Source: Sporosarcina ureae
Lineage (GTDB): Bacteria > Bacillota > Bacilli > Bacillales_A > Planococcaceae
Assembly (NCBI RefSeq): GCF_002109325.1
Contig: NZ_CP015348.1
Location: 2,357,501 to 2,421,500, forward strand
DNA length: 64,000 nucleotides
Reading direction: 5' to 3'
A model generated the notes under the pieces. It had not been told where the DNA came from. It was given only the letters and a program-made list of their open reading frames with translations, and did no database searches. Shown here in pieces: positions 35,170 to 43,974 of this stretch. Numbering within the stretch: position 1 is the stretch's first letter; each line of letters starts with the position of its first letter. The position numbers and the translations under genes are program-made.

Positions 35170-35838
35170 ATGGGCGGCTATGAATATGACTTCAGTGTAA
35201 TATCACAAAATATGGATATCTTTATTGCAGGTGCGCTAAAGACACTTGAAATTTCAGCGATTGCATTATTGTTGGCTATTCCGCTTGGGGTTATTATCGG
35301 AATGGGCAGAATTTCCCGCAATAGATTTATCCGTATTCTTTCCTCAGCCTATGTGGAAGTCATGCGCGGCGTGCCGTTGCTAGTATTATTGATTTGGATT
35401 TTCTTTGTACTGGGACAGTTTTTAAAACTTGGTTCCTACTGGGGATCAATTATCGGTTTGGCAGTCTTTACGGCTGCGTTTATTGCGGAAATTGTTCGCT
35501 CAGGAATACAAGGCGTGCCAAGAGGTCAGATGGAAGCAGCCCGTTCGTCGGGTATGACCTACTGGCAAGCCATGCGCTTGATTGTTTTGCCACAAGCATT
35601 CCGACGCGTTCTACCACCACTTGCTTCACAATTCATCATGCTAATTAAAGATTCATCGTTGATCTCGGTAATCGGTGCAACGGAACTGACATTGAATGCG
35701 AAGAATCTAGTGTCGACAACGTTCCGCTCCATTGAAGTGTGGACGTTCGTCGGTCTAGTGTACTTTGCCATGACGTTCACGTTGTCCATGATCATCCGTG
35801 CGATCGAACAGAAGCTATTAGCGAGAGAAAATTCATGA
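35170..35838 (+). CDS. Polar amino acid ABC transporter, permease
   Basis: HisM/ArtQ/GlnP-type permease of 222 residues with five or six helices. The family signature VPLLVLLIWIFFVLG and the EAA loop RSSGMTYWQAMRLIVLPQAFRR (near residue 125, where the ATPase docks) are present, followed by LIKDSSL. Starts two bases after the binding-protein stop, with AGGAG six bases upstream. One permease gene suggests a homodimeric channel. Confidence 0.92.
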   Translation: MGGYEYDFSVISQNMDIFIAGALKTLEISAIALLLAIPLGVIIGMGRISRNRFIRILSSAYVEVMRGVPLLVLLIWIFFVLGQFLKLGSYWGSIIGLAVFTAAFIAEIVRSGIQGVPRGQMEAARSSGMTYWQAMRLIVLPQAFRRVLPPLASQFIMLIKDSSLISVIGATELTLNAKNLVSTTFRSIEVWTFVGLVYFAMTFTLSMIIRAIEQKLLARENS

Positions 35839-35863
35839 AGTTTGATGTGAAGGAGTGTCAGAT

Positions 35864-36592
35864 ATGATTTCTATCAAAAATGTCAATAAAACATTCGGTA
35901 TGAATCAAGTGCTGACAGACGTCTCACTTGAAGTACCTAAATCCCATGTGGTGGCTGTTATTGGTCCAAGTGGAGCAGGGAAGTCTACATTAATCCGAAC
36001 AATCAATGCGCTCGAGCCCATTGATAATGGAGAAATCATCGTAGACGGAATTTCCATTCACGACAAAAAAGTAAATATTAATAAAGCACGTTCTGAAATT
36101 GGGTTCGTTTTCCAAAGCTTTAATCTCTATCCATTCTTAACCGCGTTGCAAAACGTTACACTGGCACCAATCAATGTAAAAGGACTTAGCAAAAGTGCGG
36201 CGGAGGAGCGAGGGAAAGAGTTGCTGACTTCACTCGGTCTTGGCGACAAATTCGACGCCTATCCAAACCGATTATCAGGCGGCCAGCAACAGCGTGTCGC
36301 AATAGCCCGTGCGCTCGCGATGGATCCGCAAGTCATGCTTTTCGATGAGCCCACATCCGCACTCGATCCTGAGATGGTCACGGAAGTGCTCGATGCGATT
36401 CGTAAACTCGCTGAAAGTGGTATGACAATGGTCGTCGTGACACACGAAATGGGCTTCGCTAAAGAAATCTGCGACGAAATTATCTTTATGGCAGATGGTA
36501 AAGTGGTTGAACAAGCCTCTCCGGCCAAGTTCTTCACGAACCCAGATACGGAACGCGCCCAAAACTTTTTATCGAAAGTATTACATCATTAA
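35864..36592 (+). CDS. Polar amino acid ABC transporter, ATP-binding protein
   Basis: ATPase of 242 residues. Walker [10 protein letters not shown] near residue 33, Q-loop [13 protein letters not shown], signature [15 protein letters not shown], Walker [14 protein letters not shown] and H-loop [11 protein letters not shown] are all consensus for the GlnQ/ArtM group. AAGGAG is eight bases before ATG 35864. Last gene of the importer; its terminator overlaps the leader of the next gene. Confidence 0.93.
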   Translation: MISIKNVNKTFGMNQVLTDVSLEVPKSHVVAVIGPSGAGKSTLIRTINALEPIDNGEIIVDGISIHDKKVNINKARSEIGFVFQSFNLYPFLTALQNVTLAPINVKGLSKSAAEERGKELLTSLGLGDKFDAYPNRLSGGQQQRVAIARALAMDPQVMLFDEPTSALDPEMVTEVLDAIRKLAESGMTMVVVTHEMGFAKEICDEIIFMADGKVVEQASPAKFFTNPDTERAQNFLSKVLHH

Positions 36593-36599
36593 TCGAACG

Positions 36600-36638
36600 T
36601 CCCTCTTTGTCATATGATGTGACAAGGAGGGATTTTTT
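36600..36638 (+). terminator. Terminator hairpin that contains the next gene's SD
   Basis: Thirteen-pair stem TCCCTCTTTGTCA/TGACAAGGAGGGA (one G-U) with a 7-nt loop and six Ts. The 3' arm holds AAGGAGGG (36624-36631), the SD of the amidase gene, and that gene's TTG start (36637) is in the T-tract. Confidence 0.85.
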
Positions 36639-37122
36639 GTACGATAGACAAGCAGCAGTTCGCTACGCGGATAAATGGTGGAACGATAGAAATCCAGCGT
36701 TCCCAATTTTTGATGATGACTGTACGAATTTTATTTCACAATGTTTATTGGCAGGCGGTGCACCGATGCATGGCGCACCAAACCGTGAAAAAGGTTGGTG
36801 GATGTACAAAGGCACGTGGAGTTTCAGTTTCACCGTTGCTCATTCATTGCGCTGGTATCTAGCCACTTCCACAAAAGGGCTGACTGCTACACAAGTTAAG
36901 AGCGCCCAAGAATTACGACCGGGCGACGTAATTTCGTATGACCTCCAAGGGGACGGCCGTTTCGATCATTCGACGATTGTAACTGCTATGGACGGAGATA
37001 ACCCACTCGTCAGTGCACATACGTATAACGCGCATAACCGCACATGGGCCTATAAGGACTCCTATGCCTACTCGCCAAACGCAAAATACATCTTCTTCAA
37101 AATACATGACGACTTCTCATAA
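36637..37122 (+). CDS. Amidase-domain (Amidase_6-like) protein
   Basis: Protein of 161 residues with no signal peptide in this frame. It begins YDRQAAVRYADKWWNDRNP, then DDCTNFISQCLLAGG with the presumed catalytic Cys, and later FDHSTIV with a presumed His. This is the pattern of the Bacillales putative amidase domain found in cell-wall or spore proteins. The start is TTG 36637, five bases after AAGGAGGG; a TTG at 36607 would place the SD and hairpin inside the coding region. Its SD lies in the importer's terminator, so expression may depend on readthrough or RNA refolding. Confidence 0.85.
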   Translation: MYDRQAAVRYADKWWNDRNPAFPIFDDDCTNFISQCLLAGGAPMHGAPNREKGWWMYKGTWSFSFTVAHSLRWYLATSTKGLTATQVKSAQELRPGDVISYDLQGDGRFDHSTIVTAMDGDNPLVSAHTYNAHNRTWAYKDSYAYSPNAKYIFFKIHDDFS

Positions 37123-37220
37123 ATATCCAGCTCTGCATCAAAGTGTTTCCCATAGCCTCTAGCAACAGACTACCAAGTTAGGGTATAATGAAAAACAGAT
37201 ACTTATTGCAAAGGAGAAGG

Positions 37221-37817
37221 TTGAGTGTGAATGAACAAGCATTATCGGTAAGAGAGGCCATCGTATCACGGCGCTCTATTAAGAATTTTAACGGACAACC
37301 GATCGAACCAGAGATCATCCCAGAAATCATAGAAGATGCCATTTGGGCGCCAAACCACGGAAACCGTAATCCTTGGCGATTGATCGTAGCAACAGATGAA
37401 CAGTATGAACAGCTTTTGGACGTCTTGAAGGAGTTCGGTGTAGCAAATTGGAAACAGCTTTCTGACGAGGATCTTGAAAAACAAATGAAGAAGTTCTCGA
37501 CTGCCAGTGCAGCTGTATTCGTCATCGTACCTGAAGATGTACGCCAAAAAGAACGGCTGGAGGATTTTGCGGCAGCCAGCATACTGATCCAGAATATTCA
37601 ATTGCTTGCTTGGGATCGTGGAGTAGGAACGTGCTGGAAAACACCTCCGTTTATCGATAATCCGAAGTTCCGCGAACGCTTGGGTATAAAGTCAGGCGAG
37701 CGTATCATCAGCATGTTGCAGTTCGGTCATTTCGATTCATTACCGAAAGCAGCACCACGTAAGCCAATCGAAGAAATTATTACGTACTTTGGCAGTGAAC
37801 CAGACGAAGAAGAGTGA
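37221..37817 (+). CDS. Nitroreductase-family protein
   Basis: FMN-dependent oxidoreductase of about 198 residues. It contains SRRSIKNFNGQPIEPE and DAIWAPNHGNRNPWRLIV (the N-terminal FMN-binding region), the middle FAAASILIQNIQLLAWDRGVG, and a C-terminal ISMLQFGHFD. AAAGGAG lies just before TTG 37221; GTG 37227 is an alternative start. A role in reducing quinones, nitro compounds or flavins is usual for the family. The IS1182-type element starts 11 bp after its stop codon, so the native downstream sequence may have been displaced. Confidence 0.85.
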   Translation: MSVNEQALSVREAIVSRRSIKNFNGQPIEPEIIPEIIEDAIWAPNHGNRNPWRLIVATDEQYEQLLDVLKEFGVANWKQLSDEDLEKQMKKFSTASAAVFVIVPEDVRQKERLEDFAAASILIQNIQLLAWDRGVGTCWKTPPFIDNPKFRERLGIKSGERIISMLQFGHFDSLPKAAPRKPIEEIITYFGSEPDEEE

Positions 37818-37858
37818 AATAAGAAACAGGCTGGGACAAAACCCTCCTCATATTGAAA

Positions 37859-37899
37859 AAGAACGGACCCATTGAAGTTTATGGGGTTCGTTCTTTTTT
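37859..37899 (+). terminator. Left-end terminator hairpin of the IS
   Basis: GAACGGACCC pairs with GGGTTCGTTC (one G-U), followed by six Ts. It blocks readthrough from the nitroreductase gene into the element. Confidence 0.75.
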
Positions 37900-37984
37900 A
37901 TATATTTTTTTAGTTTTAGGAAGAAAAAAGGATACCTTCTGATAAAATTTAGTCACCACAACAAAAAGTATCGGAGGTATCCTT

Positions 37985-39562
37985 ATGTTTAAAGATTATA
38001 ACATGAACCAACTGATTTTACCTTTAGATTTAGAAATTAGCTTACAAGAACATGATATTGCTTACGCCGTGCATGATCTAGTCGAAAGCATTCCGAAACA
38101 AGCATTTGACAGCTTTTTGCGTGAGACAGGTTGCCCATCTTATCATCCACGGATGATGTTAAAGATCATTTTGTGTGCCTATACACAGTCTGTTTTTTCG
38201 GGCAGAAAAATAGAAGGACTGTTAAAAGATAGCCTTCGCATGATGTGGTTAGCTCAAGGTTATAAACCAAGCTATCGCACCATCAATCGATTTCGCGTTC
38301 ATCCTGAAGTAAAAGAAGTACTACGCCAGTGCTTCGTGCAATTTCGTTGCCAGCTGGTACAAAAACAGCTAATTGATGAAGAAGCCATTTTTATTGATGG
38401 AACGAAGATTGAGGCGAATGCCAACAAATTTACATTTGTCTGGCGCAAGTCAGTGGAACGGTATAGTTCAGGTCTTGTAGAAAGGTCCAGTCAGATGTAC
38501 GAAGAGCTGTTAGAAAAAGAGATCATCCCTGAAATCGAACGAGAAAGTTTTGATGAACTATCTACTGCGGAACTGTCTAAAGTAGTAGAGAAGCTAGATG
38601 AAACTATCCAAACCTATACAGAAAAGATTAACGCTAGCGAAGATGTCGAGGAACGTAAACAAATTCGCTCGCTACGAAAAGAACCTAAACAATACCGTAA
38701 ACAATTTCAAGACTTCTTGGATCGAAAGCAGAAGTATCAGCACGATATGAAGATCTTTGGCCATCGTAACAGCTACTCGAAGACGGACCGCGATGCGACC
38801 TTTATGCGGATGAAAGATGATTATATGAAAAACGGGCAACTAAAACCGGGATATAATGTGCAAATTGCGACCGAAGGGCAATATACCCTCGCTTTTGACG
38901 TGTATCCAAATCCGACCGATACGCGTACACTCATTCCATTCTTAGATACTATTGAACAAGACTTTTTTGAGCTGCCACAGTATATTGTCGCGGATGCCGG
39001 TTATGGAAGTGAACAGAATTACGGAGATGTCATTGAAAATCGAAAGCGCGTTCCGCTTATTACCTATAACCAATATCGCAAAGAAAAGAAAAAGAAGTAC
39101 AAAACCGACCCTTTCAATACGGCGAATTGGGCATATGATGAAACTACGGATACCTTTACTTGTCCAAATGACAGAAAACTCGTGTTCCGCTACCTTTCCA
39201 ATCGGACGGATCGTTATCAATTCACACGGACGATGAAAGTATACGAATGTGAGGATTGTTCAAGCTGCCCATTGCGCTCTTTCTGTACCAAAGCAAAAGA
39301 AGAGAACAATAGGAAGTTGTATGTGAATGAAAAGTGGGAACAGCAAAAAGAATATATTCGTGAAAAGCTTTCAGATAAGAAAACAGGTGAAATTTACGGC
39401 AAGCGCAAGATTGACGTAGAGCCAGTTTTTGGATTCTTGAAGGCTAATTTAGGGTTCACTCGTTTCTCCGTAAGAGGAAAGGAAAAGGTGAAAAATGAAT
39501 TAGCCTTCGGTTTATTGGCAGTGAACTTGAGAAAGTACACTGCCAGGGAGGTAAATGTATAG
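37985..39562 (+). CDS. IS1182-family transposase
   Basis: DDE transposase of 525 residues with the N-terminal DUF772-like region (CPSYHPRMMLKIILCAYTQS) and a DDE domain. Candidate acidic residues are FIDGTKIEANANKF, VADAGYGSEQ and, near the C-terminus, DVEPVFGFLKANLGF. A Cys-rich insertion (CEDCSSCPLRSFC) precedes the last Glu, as in this family. The frame is intact, with no stops or shifts, so the element may be active. The SD is GGAGG (near 37972), seven bases before the ATG. Confidence 0.93.
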   Translation: MFKDYNMNQLILPLDLEISLQEHDIAYAVHDLVESIPKQAFDSFLRETGCPSYHPRMMLKIILCAYTQSVFSGRKIEGLLKDSLRMMWLAQGYKPSYRTINRFRVHPEVKEVLRQCFVQFRCQLVQKQLIDEEAIFIDGTKIEANANKFTFVWRKSVERYSSGLVERSSQMYEELLEKEIIPEIERESFDELSTAELSKVVEKLDETIQTYTEKINASEDVEERKQIRSLRKEPKQYRKQFQDFLDRKQKYQHDMKIFGHRNSYSKTDRDATFMRMKDDYMKNGQLKPGYNVQIATEGQYTLAFDVYPNPTDTRTLIPFLDTIEQDFFELPQYIVADAGYGSEQNYGDVIENRKRVPLITYNQYRKEKKKKYKTDPFNTANWAYDETTDTFTCPNDRKLVFRYLSNRTDRYQFTRTMKVYECEDCSSCPLRSFCTKAKEENNRKLYVNEKWEQQKEYIREKLSDKKTGEIYGKRKIDVEPVFGFLKANLGFTRFSVRGKEKVKNELAFGLLAVNLRKYTAREVNV

Positions 39563-39587
39563 AAGTCGTACAAGGATTTCTATACAA

Positions 39588-39629
39588 AAAGGGTTCGATC
39601 ATCAAAAACCGATGATCGAACCCTTTTTT
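39588..39629 (+). terminator. Right-end terminator hairpin of the IS
   Basis: GGGTTCGATCATC and GATGATCGAACCC form 13 perfect pairs, followed by six Ts. Confidence 0.88.
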
Positions 39630-39727
39630 GGCTCACTTCTGGCTAGTTATGTCCCAGCCTCGTTTTTGTATGTTGAAAAGGTGAGTAGGGATGTGTGTTG
39701 GGAGTGATGTGATCATAGAATCTGGCT

Positions 39728-40147
39728 GAGTGCTCTATGCAGTCGTGAATTCGCTCATAGACTCCGTCCGAGTGCTCTATGCAGGCGTGAATTCGCTCAT
39801 AGAATCTGGCTGAGTGCTCTATGCAGTCGTGAATTCGCTCATAGACTCCGTCCGAGTGCTCTATGCAGGCGTGAATTCGCTCATAGACTCTGGCTGAGTG
39901 CTCTATGCAGTCATGAATCCGCTCATAGACTACGCCCGAGTGCTCTATGCAGCCGTGATTCCGCTCATAGACTACGCCCGAGTGCTCTATGCAGTCGTGA
40001 ATTCGCTCATAGACTACGCCCGAGTGCTCTATGCAGCCTTGAATTCGCTCATAGACCCCGCCCGAGTGCTCTATGCGGCCTTGAATTCGCTCATAGACTC
40101 CGGCCGAGTGCTCTATCCAACCACAAATCCGCTCATAGACTTTAAAC
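39728..40147 (-). repeat. 42-bp tandem array 2 (10 units), homologous to array 1
   Basis: Ten units start every 42 bp from 39728. Read on the minus strand each unit has ATAGAGCACTC in one 21-bp half and TATGAGCGAATTCACG in the other, mirroring the two halves of array 1. The copy nearest the M20 gene is the most diverged. The array begins right at the stop codon of the M20 peptidase gene (40148) and extends away from it in the same orientation, towards the IS. Open frames within it are artefacts of the stop-free unit. Confidence 0.93.
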
Positions 40148-41530
40148 TCACAGACCGAGCTTTTCAATCTCTCCATAGTAACCACTAATCACACGCAGTC
40201 CTTTGTCGAAGTTTTCCAAGTGGAAGTGTTCATTCGGCGCGTGGAAGTTTTCGGTATCTAGACCAAAGCCCATTAATACCACAGGTAACTTAAGTATTTC
40301 ATCGAATGCTGCGACGATTGGAATAGAGCCACCACCGCGAGTGTAGACGGTTGGTACACCGTAGACTTGCTCATATGCTCGGCCCGCCGCTTGAATGACT
40401 TCGTGGTCGTATGGCGTTAAGTAAGGTTTACCCTTATCGAATTCCGTGATCGTTACTTCACAACCCACTGGTTCGTGTTTCGCGATGTGCGCACGTAGTT
40501 TTTCTACGATTTCGTCAGGTTCTTGATCTGGAACTAGACGACATGTGATTTTTGCTCCGGCTTCGGAAGGAAGAACGGTTTTGATGCCTTCTCCTGAGAA
40601 TCCACCGAATACACCGTTGATCTCGAGTGTAGGACGAGCCCATGTTTGTTCCGTGTACGTATAGCCGGGTTCGCCTGTAAGTTCTTTGACGCCTACTTCT
40701 TTTTTCACTGCTTCTCTATCAAAATCAAGAGCCGCCCAGCCTGCGCGTTCTTCTTCGGTTAGGTCGCGAACTTGATCATAGAATCCATCGATCGCAATTG
40801 TTCCTTCAGCATCACGGAATGAAGCTAGGATTTCGACGAGTGCGTGGATTGGGTTTTGAACGCCACCACCGTATAGTCCGGAGTGCAAGTCGCCTTTAGG
40901 TCCTTTTACATCAATCTGTACGCCCGCTAACCCGCGCAGTCCGTAGCAAATGGCCGGTTGTCCAGGTCCGTACATGCCAGTATCAGAAATGACGATGAAG
41001 TCTGCCGCTAGCTTATCTTGATTATTTTGGATATATTCCTCAAGACTCGGGCTGCCGATTTCCTCTTCTCCTTCTATAATAAGCTTGACGTTGACGGGAA
41101 GTTTGCCTTCAACATTCATCAGCGCCTCGATTGCTTTACTGTGCATAAACACTTGCCCTTTATCATCGCTTGCTCCGCGTGCATATAATTTATTATCACG
41201 GATAGTTGCTTCAAATGGAGGTGTTTCCCATAAGTGGAGTGGATCAACAGGCTGCACATCGTAGTGACCGTAGATCAAAATAGTTGGCTGACCCTCAGCA
41301 TGCAACCAGTCTGCATAGACAACAGATTGTCCAGCGGTTTTTTCAATCGATACATTTTCCAGTCCGATACTTTCAAATTCATTCGACAGCCATTCCGCTG
41401 CTTTTTGCATATCCGGTTGATGCTCGGAAAGTGCACTGATACTTGGAATTGCTAAGAATTTTGTTAATTCTTCCAAGTGGCGGTCGCGGTTATTCGTGAA
41501 ATATTGGTCCAATGATTGTAATGAAGTCAT
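40148..41530 (-). CDS. M20-family metallopeptidase (dipeptidase-like)
   Basis: Zinc peptidase of 460 residues. Metal ligands: His in YGHYDVQP, bridging Asp in ARGASDDKGQ, the general base in EGEEEIG, Asp in VISDTG, and the C-terminal His in NFHAPNEHF. The lid domain lies in between (LHSGLYGGGVQNP). The arrangement is that of cytosolic non-specific dipeptidases and relatives. ATG 41530 has AGAGGG six bases upstream; the frame is open 12 codons further without an SD. Its stop codon directly adjoins tandem array 2. Confidence 0.9.
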   Translation of the reverse strand: MTSLQSLDQYFTNNRDRHLEELTKFLAIPSISALSEHQPDMQKAAEWLSNEFESIGLENVSIEKTAGQSVVYADWLHAEGQPTILIYGHYDVQPVDPLHLWETPPFEATIRDNKLYARGASDDKGQVFMHSKAIEALMNVEGKLPVNVKLIIEGEEEIGSPSLEEYIQNNQDKLAADFIVISDTGMYGPGQPAICYGLRGLAGVQIDVKGPKGDLHSGLYGGGVQNPIHALVEILASFRDAEGTIAIDGFYDQVRDLTEEERAGWAALDFDREAVKKEVGVKELTGEPGYTYTEQTWARPTLEINGVFGGFSGEGIKTVLPSEAGAKITCRLVPDQEPDEIVEKLRAHIAKHEPVGCEVTITEFDKGKPYLTPYDHEVIQAAGRAYEQVYGVPTVYTRGGGSIPIVAAFDEILKLPVVLMGFGLDTENFHAPNEHFHLENFDKGLRVISGYYGEIEKLGL

Positions 41531-41774
41531 AATAAACCCTCTTTTCTTTGGATATTTTCTATTCACAGTATAGCAGAAGATCGTGATGCATTAAGGTTTA
41601 GACGCTTACAGATAAGGGAACCGAATGTTAAAAGTAGACGTCCTAATTTGCGTGTTGCATTAACGGCTCAGTTTATATGTATGATATACTTACGCAATAA
41701 GAAATGTTGGATTCATGGAATTAACAATTGATGAATGATAACAAATAAATGGAGAAACGCTGGAGGAGACGCAA

Positions 41775-43025
41775 TTGTTTATTGCACTGGGACTTTGTTT
41801 GTTCTTGTCTTTCTTTTTATCGGGAAGTGAAACAGCTCTGACTGCTATCAATCGAATGAAAGTTCAATTGCGCGCGGATCAGGGAGACATTAAATCGATA
41901 AAATTAAGGAAATTGATTTCCAAGCCGGATCGTATGATTACGGCCATTTTAATCGGAAATAATATTGCCAATATTTTAATGCCGACCATTGTAACGATGA
42001 TTGCCATCGACAAAGGATTGAGTATTGGATTATTGACAGGGATTTTAACGGTAGTTTTGATTATATTTGGAGAGGTATTACCGAAAACGATTGCTGCTAC
42101 ATTTGCGGATCGTATCGCGTATATCGTAGCACCACCTATTACGGTACTCGTGAAGTTATTGATTCCATTGACGTTAGTCTTGTCACTGTTTACAAATTTC
42201 TTCGTTCGTTTGATTTCTAAAGGAACGATTACAGAAGCGACTTTGACGAAAGAAGACGTCCGTTCTATGGTAGATATCGCATCTACAGAAGGTACATTCG
42301 GGCAAGATGAATCTCTTCGTTTAAAAGGGATGCTCGACTTCCGCGATAAAGATGTCAGTGATGTAATGGAAACACACCGTACGGACATTATTTCGCTATC
42401 GATGGATTCTACGTATGAAGAAGTACGCGATGTCGTATTGCAATATTTCTACACTCGCTACCCTGTATATGAAGAAAGTATCGACAAAGTGGTCGGTATT
42501 TTTTATTCGAAAATGATAATCGAGTGGTCGATGTATCCTGAGCGGTCGTTTGCGGATGTCATTGATCGTCAACCTTTGTTCGTCGTCCAGACAGCCAGTG
42601 TGGAACTAGTATTTAAACGGATGCTGACACAAAAGAAGCATATGGCCATCGTGCTAGATGAATACGGTGGAACACTTGGTATTGTAACGCAGGAAGATAT
42701 TATTGAAGAAATGATTGGACAGGATATAGAGGATGAAACGGATGTAGAGGAAGAGTCGATGGTCTTTGAGAAAGAAGATAATCACTTAGTTTGTCAAGGA
42801 CGCTTGGAGATTGAAGACGTCATTGAACTTCTCGACATAGAGTTGCCGACAGATCATGATACAATCGGCGGATTTGTTTTTCAAGAAGTGGGTCATATTC
42901 CCGAAGTGGGTGAATCGTTCAACTACAAGTCGTTGTTGTTTGAAATCGAAGAGATGGATCGAACACGGATTTTACGTCTGAGGATTACCAAGAAAGAAGA
43001 ACAAGAAGAGGCCATAGAAGTTTAA
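41775..43025 (+). CDS. CNNM/CBS-domain transporter-associated protein (hemolysin C-like)
   Basis: Protein of 416 residues: N-terminal CNNM (DUF21) membrane domain with four helices (LSGSETALTAINRMK; LIGNNIANI; FGEVLPKTIAA), a CBS pair (about 190-315; VMETHRTDI, HMAIVLDEYGG), and a C-terminal CorC_HlyC domain. The family is linked to Mg2+ or divalent cation homeostasis. Start is TTG 41775, eight bases after GGAGG; no closer ATG exists. Confidence 0.88.
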   Translation: MFIALGLCLFLSFFLSGSETALTAINRMKVQLRADQGDIKSIKLRKLISKPDRMITAILIGNNIANILMPTIVTMIAIDKGLSIGLLTGILTVVLIIFGEVLPKTIAATFADRIAYIVAPPITVLVKLLIPLTLVLSLFTNFFVRLISKGTITEATLTKEDVRSMVDIASTEGTFGQDESLRLKGMLDFRDKDVSDVMETHRTDIISLSMDSTYEEVRDVVLQYFYTRYPVYEESIDKVVGIFYSKMIIEWSMYPERSFADVIDRQPLFVVQTASVELVFKRMLTQKKHMAIVLDEYGGTLGIVTQEDIIEEMIGQDIEDETDVEEESMVFEKEDNHLVCQGRLEIEDVIELLDIELPTDHDTIGGFVFQEVGHIPEVGESFNYKSLLFEIEEMDRTRILRLRITKKEEQEEAIEV

Positions 43026-43034
43026 GAGATGTCA

Positions 43035-43062
43035 AGTGACCTTACATAACTGTAAGGTTACT
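43035..43062. other. Perfect inverted repeat between CNNM gene and sigma factor
   Basis: AGTGACCTTACA and TGTAAGGTTACT form a 12-bp stem (one G-U) with a TAAC loop. It has no T-tract, so it may be an operator or RNA-processing site rather than a terminator. Confidence 0.4.
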
Positions 43063-43139
43063 GAAAGAGAAAGCGATAGTTCATAATGTGTTTGTCGGTG
43101 ATAATAAGGGTATCAGTTACAAAACGGAGGCTACTTATT

Positions 43140-43685
43140 ATGAAAAACGACTTAAACGCATTATACGAAGAATATGGACGCTATATATATCATTTATGTC
43201 TTAAATTGACTCGCAATAAAGAAGAAGCAGAAGATCTCATGCAAGACGTATGGGTAAAGGTTGTACGCTATAGTGGTGAAATGAGCGAAGTGAACCGTAT
43301 GAAGGCTTGGTTAACAACGATTTGTATGAACACATTCCGCGACCGGTATAGAAAAAATGTACGTCACAGTCAATACGTGATGAATCAACCTGATACATTA
43401 GACGTTCCGATCCTTGATTTGGTTCCCAGTAATTCGAAAACACCTGCTGAGTTGATGGAGCAGAGTGATATTTCGGAGCTGGTGCAGCAGAAGATCGGCG
43501 AGTTGGATGGGATTTACCGGAAGACGATTGAGTATTTCTATGTGAATCAGTATTCGTTGGTAGAGATTGCCGGGTTGATGAGTGTATCGATCGGTACGGT
43601 GAAGTCTCGCTTGTTCCGTGCGAAGAAGTATTTGAAGGAGTTGCTCGTACAAGACGAAGCAGCCCATGAATATGTAATGGCTTAA
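43140..43685 (+). CDS. ECF-type RNA polymerase sigma factor
   Basis: Sigma-70 family ECF factor of 181 residues. Region 2: LNALYEEYGRYIYHLCLKLT and AEDLMQDVWVKVVRY (residues 5-45). Region 4: YRKTIEYFYVNQYSLVEIAGLMSVSIGTVKSRL split over residues 125-160. The start ATG 43140 has GGAGG nine bases upstream. No anti-sigma gene follows; a terminator comes directly after the stop. It is therefore an orphan ECF factor whose control must lie elsewhere. Confidence 0.9.
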   Translation: MKNDLNALYEEYGRYIYHLCLKLTRNKEEAEDLMQDVWVKVVRYSGEMSEVNRMKAWLTTICMNTFRDRYRKNVRHSQYVMNQPDTLDVPILDLVPSNSKTPAELMEQSDISELVQQKIGELDGIYRKTIEYFYVNQYSLVEIAGLMSVSIGTVKSRLFRAKKYLKELLVQDEAAHEYVMA

Positions 43686-43711
43686 GCTCACACTTGCTGT
43701 GGGCTTTTTTT
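43684..43711 (+). terminator. Terminator of ECF sigma gene
   Basis: AAGCTCACA/TGTGGGCTT stem overlapping the stop codon, loop CTTGC, then Ts. Confidence 0.82.
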
Positions 43712-43757
43712 ATGGGGTGAGAGGATAGATAAAAAGTGAAAATTAGTAAGTGGGAGG

Positions 43758-43886
43758 GGATTGAGGCTCCAGCAGGGGACGCTTTCCGGAGGGCGTGGCT
43801 TGAGCCTCCTCGTCCGCTTTGCTCCCTGCGGGGTCTCAAGGCGCACGCTGATCCTCCCGGAGTCGCCCCAGCTTCCGTCTCAATCC
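43758..43886 (+). repeat. Dispersed structured element R5 (type A)
   Basis: Outer arms GGGATTGAGGCTCCAGCAGG and the complement ending CAATCC differ from R1/R2 but remain paired. Shoulders GGGGACGCTTTCC/GAGTCGCCCC and the central TTGAGCCTCC/GGGGTCTCAA stem are retained. Confidence 0.85.
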
Positions 43887-43974
43887 TACTTTGAAAGTAG
43901 AAGGATATAGAATGCTTACTGCCGTTAGTGCGTGACTTAGTGTTGTTATTTTTGAACTTAGTTAAGGTCAAGTA

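Larger units (their letters stand above)
37828..39660 (+). mobile_element. Complete IS1182-type insertion sequence
   Basis: Terminal inverted repeats AGGCTGGGACA (37828) and TGTCCCAGCCT (ending 39660) enclose one transposase gene. Hairpins with T-tracts lie just inside each end (37859-37899 and 39588-39629), insulating the element. I see no convincing target-site duplication next to these ends. The element abuts tandem array 2. Confidence 0.88.

Noticed and set aside
39643..40188. ORFs over array 2
   Set aside because: Same artefact; the minus-strand ORF has no separate start and overlaps the M20 gene end.
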